A stretch of DNA of 64,000 bases from Marisediminitalea aggregata (GTDB lineage Bacteria > Pseudomonadota > Gammaproteobacteria > Enterobacterales > Alteromonadaceae): positions 1-64,000 of the forward strand of contig NZ_FQWD01000002.1 in assembly GCF_900129565.1 (NCBI RefSeq). Direction: 5' to 3'. Within the stretch, counting starts at the first letter, position 1; each line of letters starts with the position of its first letter. A program made the translations under genes and the position numbers. Positions 33,091 through 43,439 of this stretch are shown piece after piece. A model generated the notes under the pieces. That model ran no database searches. It had not been told where the DNA came from and saw only the letters and a program-made list of their open reading frames with translations.

Positions 33091-35952
33091 CTAACCACCA
33101 GCAAAGGAAATATCGTAAACTGGCATCGCCAATGCTTCCAGCTGCGGTTGCAACGCTTGTTTGTCACCGACAATAATAATTTGTAAATCCTGCGTATTTA
33201 ACAGGCGGCTAGCCACTTTGTCGAGCTCAGGCTTGGCAATGCCTCGAATTATCGACTTTTGTGTTTGCTTGTAATCACTGGGCAAATCATACGCCACCAA
33301 ACGGCGTAGAAAAGCCGCTTTATCCATTGGCGTTTCATACTCCAGCGCTTCACTTAACGTAAACGCGTTCTGCATAAACGCTAGCTCTGCTTCGGTTATC
33401 CCTTGTTGTTTATACTGGTTAATTTCTTTCATTAGCTCAACAATACCCGCTTCGGTATATTGCTGTTTAAGCTCGGCGCCCGCTTCAAACCACCCTAATG
33501 ATTTGCCACCGTTAAACGAAGAATAAGCGCCGTAGGTGTATCCTTTGTCTTCCCTCAGGTTTTGGTTGATGCGACTGTTAAAGTCGTCACCCAACGGGAA
33601 GTTCATTAATTGGGCGTGAAAATAGTCACCCGTGGCGTCATAAGGCAGAGAACGCGAGACCATTCTTACCGTACTTTGTGTCGCCCCGGGCACATCGACC
33701 AGATAAATCTGGTTAGACTGATACTCCGGGAAGCTGGCATAGCCCGGAATGGTATAATCACTGCCCTGCCAGTCAGATAAAAAAGCCAAACGGTCAATCA
33801 GCGCCGCCTGCGATATATCCCCCACCATCACTAGGGTGCTTTTAGCCGGCACATAATAGTTTGCATAAAATCGTTTAACATCGTCGAGTGTGATGTTTTG
33901 TATGGTTTCTGCTGTTCCGGTTTGCGACAAGCTAATACGGTTTTGTTTACCCCATAACACTAACGACGTGGCTCTCTCGGCAAGCGCAGAAGGATTTTTA
34001 GCCTGGGAATTGATGCCATCAATCACTTGCTTTTTCAATCGGTCGAAATCTGACTCAAGAAATGCAGGGCGAAACAATTTCTCTTTCAGTAAAGCCAGAG
34101 TGGCGTCGAGGTTTTCTGTCAGGCTGGATACAAATACCTGGGTGTATCGTCCATTACTGGTGAAGCTAATAGAGGACCCAAGTTTAGCCAACTCATTAGA
34201 CATGGCTTCGTTGCTGTAGCCCTGAGTCGTTTCGTTCATCATCATAGCTGTCATTTGTGACAGCCCGGCTTTTTCCATTGGATCCAGTAACATGCCGCCT
34301 TCCATGTCCAGGGTAAAACTGACTGTAGGCGTCTCATCGCTGGTCACACCGATAATTTGCATACCGTTGTCTAAACGGTCGCGCCAGTACTCAGGTACGG
34401 TAACGGATGGCGCAGGTCCGGCTTCTGGTACCACGGAGCGGTCAAAGCCGGCGGACGACGTCCGGGACGTTTGTCTGGCAACGTCAATTGAAGTGGTTTC
34501 TTGTTGAATTGCGAATTCACGCGGGGCTGATTGAAAGGTTTGTGGCGCAGCTGCCAGTGCAGACTGACCGTGAGGCACTACACTCAATACAACCGCTTTC
34601 TGACCTTTGATGTATTTTCGGAACACGCGGTAAACATCTTCTTTGGTGACGTTATTATAACGGGCAATGTCCTCGTTAATCAGGTTCGGATTGCCAAAGA
34701 AGGTTTCGTTATAAGCCATTGTTGACACCTTCCCACTCACGCTCTGCAATCCATAGATGGTAGACGCCTTAATACTCGCTTTTACCCGCAGGAGTGCGTC
34801 GTCGTCAAACGGACGCGACTCAAACGTATCCAGCATGGTTTGAATGGTATCGTACATGCCGGCCAGACTTTCTCCGGACTCCGGAGAAATTAGTGCCATC
34901 AGATTAAATTCGCAGGCCAGCTCGCTACAGGGGTGCGACACGCCCGCTTGAACGGCTTTACCGGTTTTCACTAACGACTCGTAAAACAGTGACGTTTTAC
35001 CACTGCCCAGAATATTCGACAGTACGTCCAGCGCAGCTTCATCTTCATGTCGGGCATGTACTGTTGGCAGCACAATTTGCAACAACGGTAAATGAATATT
35101 GTCTTCCAGCGTGACAAAGCGATTGTCAGATAATTGCGCTATCCCAGGCGCTTGGGCCGGAATATCGGGTCCTGCAGGTATTTCACTAAAGTACCGGGAA
35201 ATCCAGGCTTTTGTTTGTGCTATATCGATGTCGCCGCCGATGGTAAGTACGGCATTGTTAGGCCCATACCAGCGCTGAAAAAACGCTTTTAAATCGTTTA
35301 CATTAACTCTGTCCAGATCTTCAACATAACCAATAGTCAGCCACCCATAAGGATGGCCCTCGGGATACAGGGCCTCGGCAATTTTTTCATGGCGACGTCC
35401 ATAAGGTTGATTGTCTACCCGCTCGGCCCGCTCGTTTTTTACGGTTTCACGCTGTATTTCAAACTTTTCCTGCGTTACCGCAGGCAATAAAAAACCCATT
35501 CGGTCGGCTTCCAGCCAAAGTACTTTTTCCAGCTGATTCGCGGGTACGGTCTGGAAGTAATTCGTGCGATCGCGGTTGGTTGTGCCGTTCAGGGTGCCAC
35601 CTGCGTCCGTCACTATTTTAAAGTGCTGCTCATCGGCCACATTTTCTGAGCCCTGAAACATCATATGTTCAAAGAAGTGGGCAAAACCGGTTTTGCCCGG
35701 TAACTCTCTGGCAGAGCCAACGTGATACGTCATATCAACGTGCACCAGTGGATCAGACTTATCCTGATGCAAAATAACAGTTAACCCGTTGGCCAGTTTA
35801 TATTTTTCATAATTGATGTGAACTGGCTGTGCTACACTGTCAGACGACGCCTTTGATACAGCAACAAGGGCAGAATCGGTTGTGTTATTCGCATACTGGC
35901 AAGCTGACACCACAAAAATACACAAACCGACTAAAATGAATCTAAACAACAT
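33091..35952 (-). CDS. M16 family zinc metalloprotease, lipoprotein
   Basis: This 953-residue protein has a lipoprotein signal ending VVSAC (Cys18). The N-terminal M16 domain carries the inverted zinc motif HXXEH as HFFEH at residues 92-96, with the third ligand probably in EKFEIQRETVKNERAE. The second half (from about residue 510) resembles a catalytically inactive M16 domain and begins YWRDRLDNGMQIIGVTSDETP. It is a pitrilysin-like two-lobed peptidase anchored to a membrane, probably in the periplasm, degrading small peptides. Its divergent neighbour is the Hpt gene. Strong match to family, no specific substrate known. Confidence 0.92.
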   Translation of the reverse strand: MLFRFILVGLCIFVVSACQYANNTTDSALVAVSKASSDSVAQPVHINYEKYKLANGLTVILHQDKSDPLVHVDMTYHVGSARELPGKTGFAHFFEHMMFQGSENVADEQHFKIVTDAGGTLNGTTNRDRTNYFQTVPANQLEKVLWLEADRMGFLLPAVTQEKFEIQRETVKNERAERVDNQPYGRRHEKIAEALYPEGHPYGWLTIGYVEDLDRVNVNDLKAFFQRWYGPNNAVLTIGGDIDIAQTKAWISRYFSEIPAGPDIPAQAPGIAQLSDNRFVTLEDNIHLPLLQIVLPTVHARHEDEAALDVLSNILGSGKTSLFYESLVKTGKAVQAGVSHPCSELACEFNLMALISPESGESLAGMYDTIQTMLDTFESRPFDDDALLRVKASIKASTIYGLQSVSGKVSTMAYNETFFGNPNLINEDIARYNNVTKEDVYRVFRKYIKGQKAVVLSVVPHGQSALAAAPQTFQSAPREFAIQQETTSIDVARQTSRTSSAGFDRSVVPEAGPAPSVTVPEYWRDRLDNGMQIIGVTSDETPTVSFTLDMEGGMLLDPMEKAGLSQMTAMMMNETTQGYSNEAMSNELAKLGSSISFTSNGRYTQVFVSSLTENLDATLALLKEKLFRPAFLESDFDRLKKQVIDGINSQAKNPSALAERATSLVLWGKQNRISLSQTGTAETIQNITLDDVKRFYANYYVPAKSTLVMVGDISQAALIDRLAFLSDWQGSDYTIPGYASFPEYQSNQIYLVDVPGATQSTVRMVSRSLPYDATGDYFHAQLMNFPLGDDFNSRINQNLREDKGYTYGAYSSFNGGKSLGWFEAGAELKQQYTEAGIVELMKEINQYKQQGITEAELAFMQNAFTLSEALEYETPMDKAAFLRRLVAYDLPSDYKQTQKSIIRGIAKPELDKVASRLLNTQDLQIIIVGDKQALQPQLEALAMPVYDISFAGG

Positions 35953-36112
35953 GAAGTAATTCCAGGAAAATGATCGCCAGTAGCTGAAGATAGGAAAACG
36001 TTAAACTAAAGTTGAGCACTTTAACAATAAATATAACTAAAAGTGTACAGCAAATACGAATACCATATACAAATACATTACACAAAACTCCACAGTTGAA
36101 ACGAAAGGCGCT

Positions 36113-36676
36113 ATGACAACAACAAACGAACCTATTGATTTCGAGTTTGGACTCAGACAACTCAACGGCAACGAAGCGCTACTCCATCGCCTGTTGCGAA
36201 AGTTCGCCGATGAATACAGAGACATCGGCACCCGGCTTCCTGCACTGTTAAGCGCTCAGGATATTGCTGGCGCTGAAATTCTTGTGCACACATTAAAAGG
36301 CGTTTCCGGAAACCTGGGTTGCAATGCCGTGTTCGAAGCAAGTCGCTCGATCAATCAGCAACTCAAAGCATCTGACGTGAATAACAATGATATTGCCGAT
36401 TTATTGCAGCAGGTCAACCAGACTATTGCCCTTATAGACGCGTTGCCCAGCGGCGATGACGCAACGAATAGTACCAGTGAAGAAAAGCCTGAAAGTAAAA
36501 TTGCGCTGCAGGCACTGACTGTCGCGCTAAACAACCATGAGTTTATCAGCAACGACAAGCTTAATAGCTGGTTAGACGCCATGCCCGCTTCACCGATGCA
36601 GCGACAGCAAATTACCAACGCCATCGACGAACTGGATTACGATGCCGCTAAAGCGCTGTTGTCAGAATTAGCCTAA
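36113..36676 (+). CDS. Histidine phosphotransfer (Hpt) domain protein
   Basis: This 187-residue cytoplasmic protein has an N-terminal Hpt four-helix bundle (about residues 10-110) with the phospho-accepting motif HTLKGVSGNLG, His59. A linker rich in Ser and Glu (about 112-130) leads to a small C-terminal helical domain (about 130-187). It may relay phosphate from a hybrid sensor kinase to a response regulator. No kinase or regulator lies nearby, so its partner is unknown. The pseudouridine synthase gene follows by 15 bases and may be in the same transcript. Confidence 0.88.
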   Translation: MTTTNEPIDFEFGLRQLNGNEALLHRLLRKFADEYRDIGTRLPALLSAQDIAGAEILVHTLKGVSGNLGCNAVFEASRSINQQLKASDVNNNDIADLLQQVNQTIALIDALPSGDDATNSTSEEKPESKIALQALTVALNNHEFISNDKLNSWLDAMPASPMQRQQITNAIDELDYDAAKALLSELA

Positions 36677-36691
36677 TCGCGGGCAATCAGG

Positions 36692-37375
36692 TTGAACATT
36701 CTGTTTTCTCATCCCGACTTTATCGTAATTGATAAACCGCCGGGAACAACTATGCATGATCCACAAGAAGGTGTGGTTCATCAGGCTGAAATGGCGTTTG
36801 GCCTGTCTGATCTTCATTTGGTACACCGGCTTGACGACGGTACATCGGGCTGTCTGATTCTGGCAACAAACCGAGCAGCAGCCGCTCACTTTGAGCTGCT
36901 TTTCCGCACTCACCAGGTGCAAAAATACTACCTTGCGCTAAGTGACAAAAAGCCGAAGAAGAAACAAGGCACCATCCTTGGTGACATGAAAAATCGCCGT
37001 CAGGGCCAGCATATACTGCTGAAAAGCCGGCATAATCCGGCCATTACACAATTCTTCAGTTATGGGTTTGACGGGGCTCCCCGAACGTTTGTCGTTCGCC
37101 CATTAAGCGGCAAGACACATCAAATTCGCGTGGCCCTGAAAAGTCTCGGCAGTCCGATTTTGGGCGACGCATTGTATGGTGGGACGCATTCGGATAGGCT
37201 TTATTTACATGCATGGTGCGTGGCTTTCCAATGGTATGGAGAATCAATTGCTGTGTTTAGCTGTCCACAGCAGGGGGAAGCGTTCATCAATCCGGTATTT
37301 TCAACCTGGCTCAACAGCCAGTCAGACCCGGCCCTACTTGCCTGGCCAAGCGCGCCAGGAAAACCCAACGCTTAA
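36692..37375 (+). CDS. RluA-family pseudouridine synthase
   Basis: This 227-residue protein has the RluA catalytic motif HRLDDGTSGCLIL with the conserved Asp (about residue 49) and KTHQIRVALKSLGSPILGD near residue 150. It isomerises uridine in rRNA or tRNA, but the target site cannot be read from the sequence. It has no S4 domain and is of the short TIGR01621-like type. The only start in frame is a TTG at 36692, with a stop six codons upstream. It sits between the Hpt gene and the PanE-like gene. Confidence 0.9.
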   Translation: MNILFSHPDFIVIDKPPGTTMHDPQEGVVHQAEMAFGLSDLHLVHRLDDGTSGCLILATNRAAAAHFELLFRTHQVQKYYLALSDKKPKKKQGTILGDMKNRRQGQHILLKSRHNPAITQFFSYGFDGAPRTFVVRPLSGKTHQIRVALKSLGSPILGDALYGGTHSDRLYLHAWCVAFQWYGESIAVFSCPQQGEAFINPVFSTWLNSQSDPALLAWPSAPGKPNA

Positions 37376-37391
37376 TAAAAAGGAAAAATGG

Positions 37392-38285
37392 ATGTCCTGG
37401 CGTATTAATATACTCGGCAGTGGTGCCATCGGTGGTCTTTGCGCAGCCGGGGCCCACAAGGCTAAACTGACTTATCGGTGTTTTGTACGCCAGGATCGCA
37501 ATCCCCTGCGCTATGCAGAGGGCCTGGACGGCCAGATAACAACGCTGGAATATGCGTCAAATGACAGCTACCCATTGGGTGACACTGACTTGCTGATCAT
37601 GCCACTGAAAGCCTTTCAGCTTGAAGACGCGTTGCGTCAGTGGCAGGGGAAAATCAGTCTGAATACGCCTGTTTTACTGCTGCACAATGGCATGGGTGGC
37701 GTTGAATTAGCCAGAGATATCATTCCTGACAACCCGGTATTGCTGGCTACTACAAGTCACGGTGCATTAAAGCTGAATGCAGATACCGTGAAACACACCG
37801 GTTTGGGCGCTACCATGCTGGGTATGGCTTTTCACCACCCTAAGGCAATTTCGCTGCAACATCAGCTCACCCCAATTATGGAGGCCTGTATCGGTCCGGT
37901 TACCTGGCGTGATGACATGCACAACGCACTGTGGCAAAAGCTGCTTATTAACTGTGCCATTAATCCGCTGACCGCATTGGCCAATGTTAACAACGGTGAG
38001 CTCGCTCAGGCCTCGTATCGCCCTACCCTTCAGGCTATATGTGAAGAGGTATGCCTCACTGCGCAAGCTTGCGGCATTTTCATCGATGCCAAATCAGCAT
38101 TGGAGCAGGTCTTAAACGTCATCGAAAATACCGCTGAGAATTATTCCAGCATGCACCAGGATATCGCCCATAAGCGTCCCACTGAAATCGATGCAATCAA
38201 TGGCTATGTGGTAAAACAGGCACAAAAAAAGGGTATTGACGTTCCCGTCAATACCCAGATGTTACTCGCGATTAAAGCGTTATAA
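37392..38285 (+). CDS. panE: 2-dehydropantoate 2-reductase
   Basis: This 297-residue enzyme reduces ketopantoate to pantoate with NADPH in pantothenate and CoA synthesis. The N-terminal dinucleotide-binding loop is ILGSGAIGGLCAAG; HNGMGGVE occurs near residue 103; and KLLINCAINPLTALANVNNGE near residue 185 carries the catalytic Lys. The frame extends far upstream into the previous gene, but AAGGA before the ATG at 37392 and the family start (MSWRINILGSG) define the start. It ends seven bases from the end of convergent lysS. Confidence 0.9.
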   Translation: MSWRINILGSGAIGGLCAAGAHKAKLTYRCFVRQDRNPLRYAEGLDGQITTLEYASNDSYPLGDTDLLIMPLKAFQLEDALRQWQGKISLNTPVLLLHNGMGGVELARDIIPDNPVLLATTSHGALKLNADTVKHTGLGATMLGMAFHHPKAISLQHQLTPIMEACIGPVTWRDDMHNALWQKLLINCAINPLTALANVNNGELAQASYRPTLQAICEEVCLTAQACGIFIDAKSALEQVLNVIENTAENYSSMHQDIAHKRPTEIDAINGYVVKQAQKKGIDVPVNTQMLLAIKAL

Positions 38286-38292
38286 ACGTCGC

Positions 38293-39837
38293 TTACTGAT
38301 CCTGGCTCTCTGGCTTCATGTGCGGGAACAGGATCACGTCTTTAATGGTCGGGCTGTCTGTAAACAACATGGTCAGACGGTCAATACCAATGCCTTCACC
38401 GGCCGTAGGCGGTAAACCGAATTCCAGTGCGCGGATATAATCTTCATCGTAGTGCATGGCTTCGTCATCACCCGCGTCTTTCTCTTCCACTTGTTTGCGG
38501 AAACGTTCGGCCTGGTCTTCCGGGTCATTCAACTCGCTGAAGCCGTTTGCCAGTTCACGGCCGCCAACGAAGAACTCGAAACGGTCAGTAATAAACGGGT
38601 TGTTGTCGTTACGACGCGCCAGCGGTGATACTTCCCACGGGTATTCAGTAATGAACGTAGGCTGTTCCAGCTTCTCTTCCGCCGTCGCTTCAAAAATTTC
38701 GCAAAGGTATTTACCTGCACCCCAGATACCGTCAACTTCCGGCTCCTTGATATGCAGTTGTTTAGCCATTGCTTTCAGCTCGTCCAGATGCGCTTCCGGA
38801 TCGCGGATTGCCACTTCGTTCGCTTCCGGCCAGTATTTCAGGATAGCTTCACCCATGCTCAGACGATCAAACGGCTTACCAAAATCGTACTTCACTTCGC
38901 TCAGCACATTGCCTTCGGCGTCTTTGGTGGTGTTTGTAATGATCGCTGTGCCCAGAATATCTTCTGCCAGTGTACGCAGCATGTCTTCTGTCAGGTTCAT
39001 CAGGTCATTGTAATCCGCGTACGCCTGGTAGAACTCCAGCATGGTGAATTCAGGGTTGTGGCGCGTAGACAGACCTTCGTTACGGAAGTTACGGTTGATT
39101 TCGAACACGCGCTCAAAACCACCTACTACAAGGCGCTTCAAATACAGTTCAGGGGCGATACGCAAATACATATCGATATCCAGTGAATTGTGGTGCGTAA
39201 CGAACGGTTTTGCAGTCGCACCGCCTGGGATCACCTGCAACATTGGCGTTTCCACTTCAATGTAGTTACGGGTAGTCAGGAAGTTGCGGATACCGTTAAC
39301 AATTTTGCTTCGAACCACAAACGTTTCACGGGTTTTTTCGCTGGTGATCAGGTCAACATAACGCTGGCGATACTTGGTTTCCTGGTCAGTCAGGCCGTGG
39401 AATTTCTCAGGTAGCGGACGCAGAGACTTAGTCAGCAGTTCATACTGACTCATGTTGACATAAAGATCGCCTTTACCCGACTTGTGCAGCGCACCAGCCA
39501 CACCGATGATGTCACCGATATCCAGCGAGCCGTAGCGCGCCTTGATGTCTTTTTGCGTGTCTTTGTCGGCATAGGCCTGAATACGGCCAGTCATGTCCTG
39601 TAATAACAGGAATGGGCCACGTTTAGCCATAATACGGCCGGCAATGCTCACCTGATTGTCTTGTTCAATCAGGGTTTCTTTGTCCAGTTCACCAAATTGC
39701 TGCTGCAATTCGTCGGCGTAATTTTCACGACGAAAGCTGTTAGGAAAGCCATTGGCACGGCAGGTTTCCCGAATCGCGCTCAGTTTCGCGCGGCGCTCGG
39801 CAATCAATTTGTTTTCGTCGAGTTGTTGGTCGCTCAT
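38293..39837 (-). CDS. lysS: Lysyl-tRNA synthetase, class II
   Basis: This 514-residue enzyme charges tRNA-Lys. The N-terminal OB-fold anticodon-binding domain (about residues 60-150) includes [15 protein letters not shown]. Class II motif 2 is [18 protein letters not shown] near residue 255 and motif 3 is [13 protein letters not shown] near residue 480. It follows prfB by 26 bases, the conserved prfB-lysS operon of gammaproteobacteria. Confidence 0.98.
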   Translation of the reverse strand: MSDQQLDENKLIAERRAKLSAIRETCRANGFPNSFRRENYADELQQQFGELDKETLIEQDNQVSIAGRIMAKRGPFLLLQDMTGRIQAYADKDTQKDIKARYGSLDIGDIIGVAGALHKSGKGDLYVNMSQYELLTKSLRPLPEKFHGLTDQETKYRQRYVDLITSEKTRETFVVRSKIVNGIRNFLTTRNYIEVETPMLQVIPGGATAKPFVTHHNSLDIDMYLRIAPELYLKRLVVGGFERVFEINRNFRNEGLSTRHNPEFTMLEFYQAYADYNDLMNLTEDMLRTLAEDILGTAIITNTTKDAEGNVLSEVKYDFGKPFDRLSMGEAILKYWPEANEVAIRDPEAHLDELKAMAKQLHIKEPEVDGIWGAGKYLCEIFEATAEEKLEQPTFITEYPWEVSPLARRNDNNPFITDRFEFFVGGRELANGFSELNDPEDQAERFRKQVEEKDAGDDEAMHYDEDYIRALEFGLPPTAGEGIGIDRLTMLFTDSPTIKDVILFPHMKPESQDQ

Positions 39838-39863
39838 AATCTGTTCACTTTCTGTTAAATGGC

Positions 39864-40962
39864 TTAAAGACCTGACTTAAGGCTGGCCTGAATAAACTTG
39901 TCTAATCCGCCGTCAAGAACCGCTTGTGTGTTGCGGGTTTCAACGCCGGTGCGCAAATCCTTAATACGGGAATCGTCCAGTACGTAAGAGCGGATTTGGC
40001 TACCCCAGCCGATATCAGATTTGTTGTCTTCCATCGCTTGTTTTTCGGCAGTTTGCTTTTGCAGCTCATACTCATAGAGTTTGGCTTTCAATTGCTTCAT
40101 TGCCTGATCTTTATTCTTGTGTTGCGAGCGGTCATTCTGGCACTGCACTACGATATTGGTAGGTACGTGCGTGATCCGCACCGCGGAGTCAGTCCGGTTA
40201 ACGTGCTGACCACCAGCGCCTGACGCGCGGTAGGTGTCGATGCGCAAATCCGCCGGGTTGATTTCGATTTCGATATCGTCGTCAATTTCCGGATAAACGA
40301 AGGCCGATGCAAATGACGTATGACGGCGATTGCCTGAGTCAAAGGGCGATTTACGTACCAGGCGATGCACGCCGGTTTCCGTGCGTAGCCAGCCAAAGGC
40401 ATACTCGCCTTCAAAGCGAATCGTCGCACTCTTAATACCGGCAACGTCACCGTCTGACACTTCAATCAGTTCAGTTTTAAAGCCGTGCTCCTCACCCCAG
40501 CGCAAGTACATTCTGAGCAGCATATTGGCCCAGTCCTGCGCTTCGGTGCCGCCAGAACCAGACTGTATGTCGAGGTAGCAATCGCAGCTGTCGTTCGGGC
40601 CGGCGAACATGCGGCGGAATTCCAGCACTTCCAGTTGCTCTATCAGTTCATCGAGCTCACTTTTCGCTTCGTTGAAGGTGTCTTCGTCTTCGGCTTCTAC
40701 AGCTAATTCAAGCAGACCTTCGACGTCTTCGGCACCTTGCTCCAGTCGCTGAATGGTTTCGACAACCTGTTCTAGTGCGACTTTTTCTTTACCAAGGGCC
40801 TGCGCGCGCTCTGGCTCATTCCAGACATCCGGACTTTCCAGCTCGCGGTTAACTTCTTCTAGACGCTCCGACTTAACATCGAAGTCAAAGATACCCCCTA
40901 AGCGCTTCACTACGCGCCCGGATATCCCGAATCGCATTTTGCACTGGGTTAACTTCAAACAT
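39864..40962 (-). CDS. prfB: Peptide chain release factor 2, with programmed +1 frameshift
   Basis: The gene starts at the ATG at 40962 ([20 protein letters not shown] then LRGYL, 25 codons), meets an in-frame TGA at 40885-40887, and continues in the +1 frame to 39864. The frameshifted product has 365 residues, the same as E. coli RF2. RF2 recognises UAA and UGA stops; the GGQ motif is in [15 protein letters not shown] and the SPF stop-recognition motif in [14 protein letters not shown]. An AAGG site precedes the ATG. Conceptual translation needs the frameshift; without it only a shorter frame from 40958 in the other phase is open. Confidence 0.97.
40884..40899 (-). promoter_or_regulatory. 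RF2 programmed frameshift site
   Basis: On the minus strand AGGGGGTATCTTTGAC contains the internal Shine-Dalgarno (AGGGGG, 40894-40899) and the slippery CTT-TGA-C. The spacing is identical to E. coli prfB. Low RF2 stalls ribosomes at UGA and favours the +1 slip, so RF2 controls its own synthesis. Confidence 0.97.
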
Positions 40963-41059
40963 GGGTAACCTTAATACGTTGGTGTTGTAGATAAGACGCG
41001 CGATATTACCGAATTTAGCCGATATTTAACAGCCGTTTGTCAGTACCGCGCGTTATGGA

Positions 41060-41635
41060 TTATTCGCTTTTCAGCTTAGTGGCCAGGTCGACAACCTGTT
41101 TCGCCAGATTCGCCAGTTGCTTTTTCGTTTTCTCGTCGCTGATAGCACCCGACTCATCAAGCTTGTCGGCGACATTACCTACTGCGACCTGGGCTGGGGC
41201 AACAATACAGCTCAGGTTCTGCATTAGCATGCGCAATACCACCAGCACACGCATGCCGCCCAGCGCACCTGGCGAAGCCGCCATTAAGCCAACCACTTTT
41301 TGCTTATACGCCGCAAGTACAGGCTCATCTCCCGCTTTACGCGATGCCCAGTCAATGGCGTTTTTCAGTACCGCAGGATAGCTGCTGTTGTATTCCGGAC
41401 TGGCGATAAGGATACCATCGTGCTCAATCATAAGCTGTTTAAAAGCCTGAGCGCGCTCCGGAATACCGTACTCAGCCTCTTCATCTTCGTTAAAGATCGG
41501 CATCGCATAGTCAGCCAGGTTGATCACGGTTACTTCCGCACCGGCATCTTTAGCAGCCTGCGCCGCACATTCAACCACGGCCTGGTTGTAAGAGTTTCGC
41601 CGGGTACTGCCTGAAAACGCAAGAATCTTAGTCAT
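41060..41635 (-). CDS. NADPH-dependent FMN reductase family protein
   Basis: This 191-residue flavodoxin-fold protein has the flavin-binding motif FSGSTRRNSYN at residues 6-16 and SPEYNSSYPAVLKNAIDW near residue 79. These match NADPH:FMN reductases, chromate reductases (ChrR) and azoreductases; the exact substrate is unclear. It lies 62 bases downstream of argS on the same strand, and a separate promoter is possible. Confidence 0.88.
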   Translation of the reverse strand: MTKILAFSGSTRRNSYNQAVVECAAQAAKDAGAEVTVINLADYAMPIFNEDEEAEYGIPERAQAFKQLMIEHDGILIASPEYNSSYPAVLKNAIDWASRKAGDEPVLAAYKQKVVGLMAASPGALGGMRVLVVLRMLMQNLSCIVAPAQVAVGNVADKLDESGAISDEKTKKQLANLAKQVVDLATKLKSE

Positions 41636-41697
41636 GGTATAAGCCTTCCTAGGTCTGTTATCTGTAATTAGGGTGAGAGTGCGGCTTCTCTGAGCCG

Positions 41698-43431
41698 CTA
41701 CATTTTATCCAGCGTTTCGATGCCCAGCAGGTCTAAGCCCAGCTTCAGCTGTTTTGCGACCAATGCAGACAACGCCAAACGGCTTTGACGCGTGTTACTG
41801 TCTACGTCGTCCTTGAGAATCGGACAGGCTTCATAGAAACTCATGAAGTGGCTAGCTAAGTCGTAAAGATAGCTACACAGCACGTGTGGCGTTGCATCAC
41901 GGGCAACTACAGCCAATTGTTCTTCAAACTGCAATAGCTGAACAGCCAACGCATGTTCCTGAGGGTGTTCGATATGAATAGCCTGAGACAACTGTGTTGG
42001 CGCAACATCTGCCTTGCGGAACAAGCTTTGCACACGGGTAAACGCATACTGTAAATACGGTGCCGTATTTCCTTCAAAGCTCAACATGGTGTCCCAGTTA
42101 AACATATAGTCTGTGGTACGGTTTTTACTCAGGTCTGCGTATTTCACCGCACCGATGCCCACTTTACGGGCTACCGCGTTCAGTTCATCTTCTGACAATT
42201 CCGTATCACGTTGAGCAAGTAATTTCGCCGCGCGTTCAACCGCCTCGTCCAGTAGCTCAACCAGTTTTACAGTGCCGCCAGAACGGGTTTTAAACGGTTT
42301 GCCGTCGCTGCCCAGCATCATACCAAACGGGCAATGCTCGTAGCTTTGCTCTGGCTTCATAAAGCCCGCCTTACGGCCTACAATTTCGGTTTGCTTGAAG
42401 TGCAGAGCCTGACGCGCATCCGTCAGAATCAGGGTTCTGTCGGCGTTCAGTGTACCGCTGCGATAGCGGATTGCGGCTAAATCCGTGGTGGCATACAAGT
42501 AACCGCCACCGGATTTTTGTACGATGTACACCGCTGGATTACCTTCTTTGTCGGCCAGTTCAGGAATAAACACGACCTGTGCGCCCTGATCTTCTACCGC
42601 AATGCCTTTTTCTTTTAACTCAGCAACCACGTTAGCCAAATCGTCGTTATAGGCTGACTCGCCCATAATGTCTTTTCGGGTCAGGCTAACGTTCAGCTTG
42701 TCGTACACTTCTTCACTGTGTGAAATCGAGACGTCGATAAACTGTTTCCACAATGCCAGACACTGTGCATCACCGCCCTGAAGTTTTACAACATACTCAC
42801 GGGCGCGGTCGGCAAAGCCGTCTTCTTCGTCGAAGCGGACCTTGGCTTCACGATAGAAATCTTCCAGATCAGACAGCGCCGTTTCTGCAACTTCGTTGTG
42901 GCTGAGTTTGTCGCTTAAGTGTGCCAGCAACATGCCAAACTGCGTGCCCCAGTCACCCATGTGATTCTGACGAATCACCTTGTGGCCAAGAAATTCCAAC
43001 AACTTAACAACCGCATCACCAATAATGGTTGTGCGTAAATGGCCAACGTGCATTTCCTTGGCCAGGTTGGGCGAAGAGTAATCGACTACAACAGTTTGCG
43101 GTTGTTGAGCTGGAATGCCTACCCGCGCATCATCCAGTGCCGCATTACATTGTTCTGCTAACCAGTCATCGCGCAGGTGAATGTTAATAAAACCCGGACC
43201 GGCAATTTCCAGCTTGCTGGCAACGTCGTCCAGTTTTACCTGTTCTAAAATTTGCTGTGCGATATCGCGAGGTTTTTGCTTCAGCGTTTTTGCCAGCGCC
43301 ATAGCACCGTTGAACTGATACTCACCAAATTCCGGGCGACCACTGCGCGCAACCGGTACTGGTGCGTCAGAAATACCCATTGAGGTTAATGCCTCGGAAA
43401 AACGTGATATTAGTAAAGCGTGAATATTCAT
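41698..43431 (-). CDS. argS: Arginyl-tRNA synthetase
   Basis: This 577-residue class I enzyme charges tRNA-Arg. The HIGH motif appears as HVGHLRTT in [17 protein letters not shown] (about residue 130); the C-terminal DALR anticodon-binding domain (from about residue 460) includes [12 protein letters not shown]. An Arg-tRNA_synt N-domain leads. The start ATG lies eight bases after the prfC stop, so the two may be co-transcribed. Confidence 0.97.
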   Translation of the reverse strand: MNIHALLISRFSEALTSMGISDAPVPVARSGRPEFGEYQFNGAMALAKTLKQKPRDIAQQILEQVKLDDVASKLEIAGPGFINIHLRDDWLAEQCNAALDDARVGIPAQQPQTVVVDYSSPNLAKEMHVGHLRTTIIGDAVVKLLEFLGHKVIRQNHMGDWGTQFGMLLAHLSDKLSHNEVAETALSDLEDFYREAKVRFDEEDGFADRAREYVVKLQGGDAQCLALWKQFIDVSISHSEEVYDKLNVSLTRKDIMGESAYNDDLANVVAELKEKGIAVEDQGAQVVFIPELADKEGNPAVYIVQKSGGGYLYATTDLAAIRYRSGTLNADRTLILTDARQALHFKQTEIVGRKAGFMKPEQSYEHCPFGMMLGSDGKPFKTRSGGTVKLVELLDEAVERAAKLLAQRDTELSEDELNAVARKVGIGAVKYADLSKNRTTDYMFNWDTMLSFEGNTAPYLQYAFTRVQSLFRKADVAPTQLSQAIHIEHPQEHALAVQLLQFEEQLAVVARDATPHVLCSYLYDLASHFMSFYEACPILKDDVDSNTRQSRLALSALVAKQLKLGLDLLGIETLDKM

Positions 43432-43439
43432 ATCGGTGA

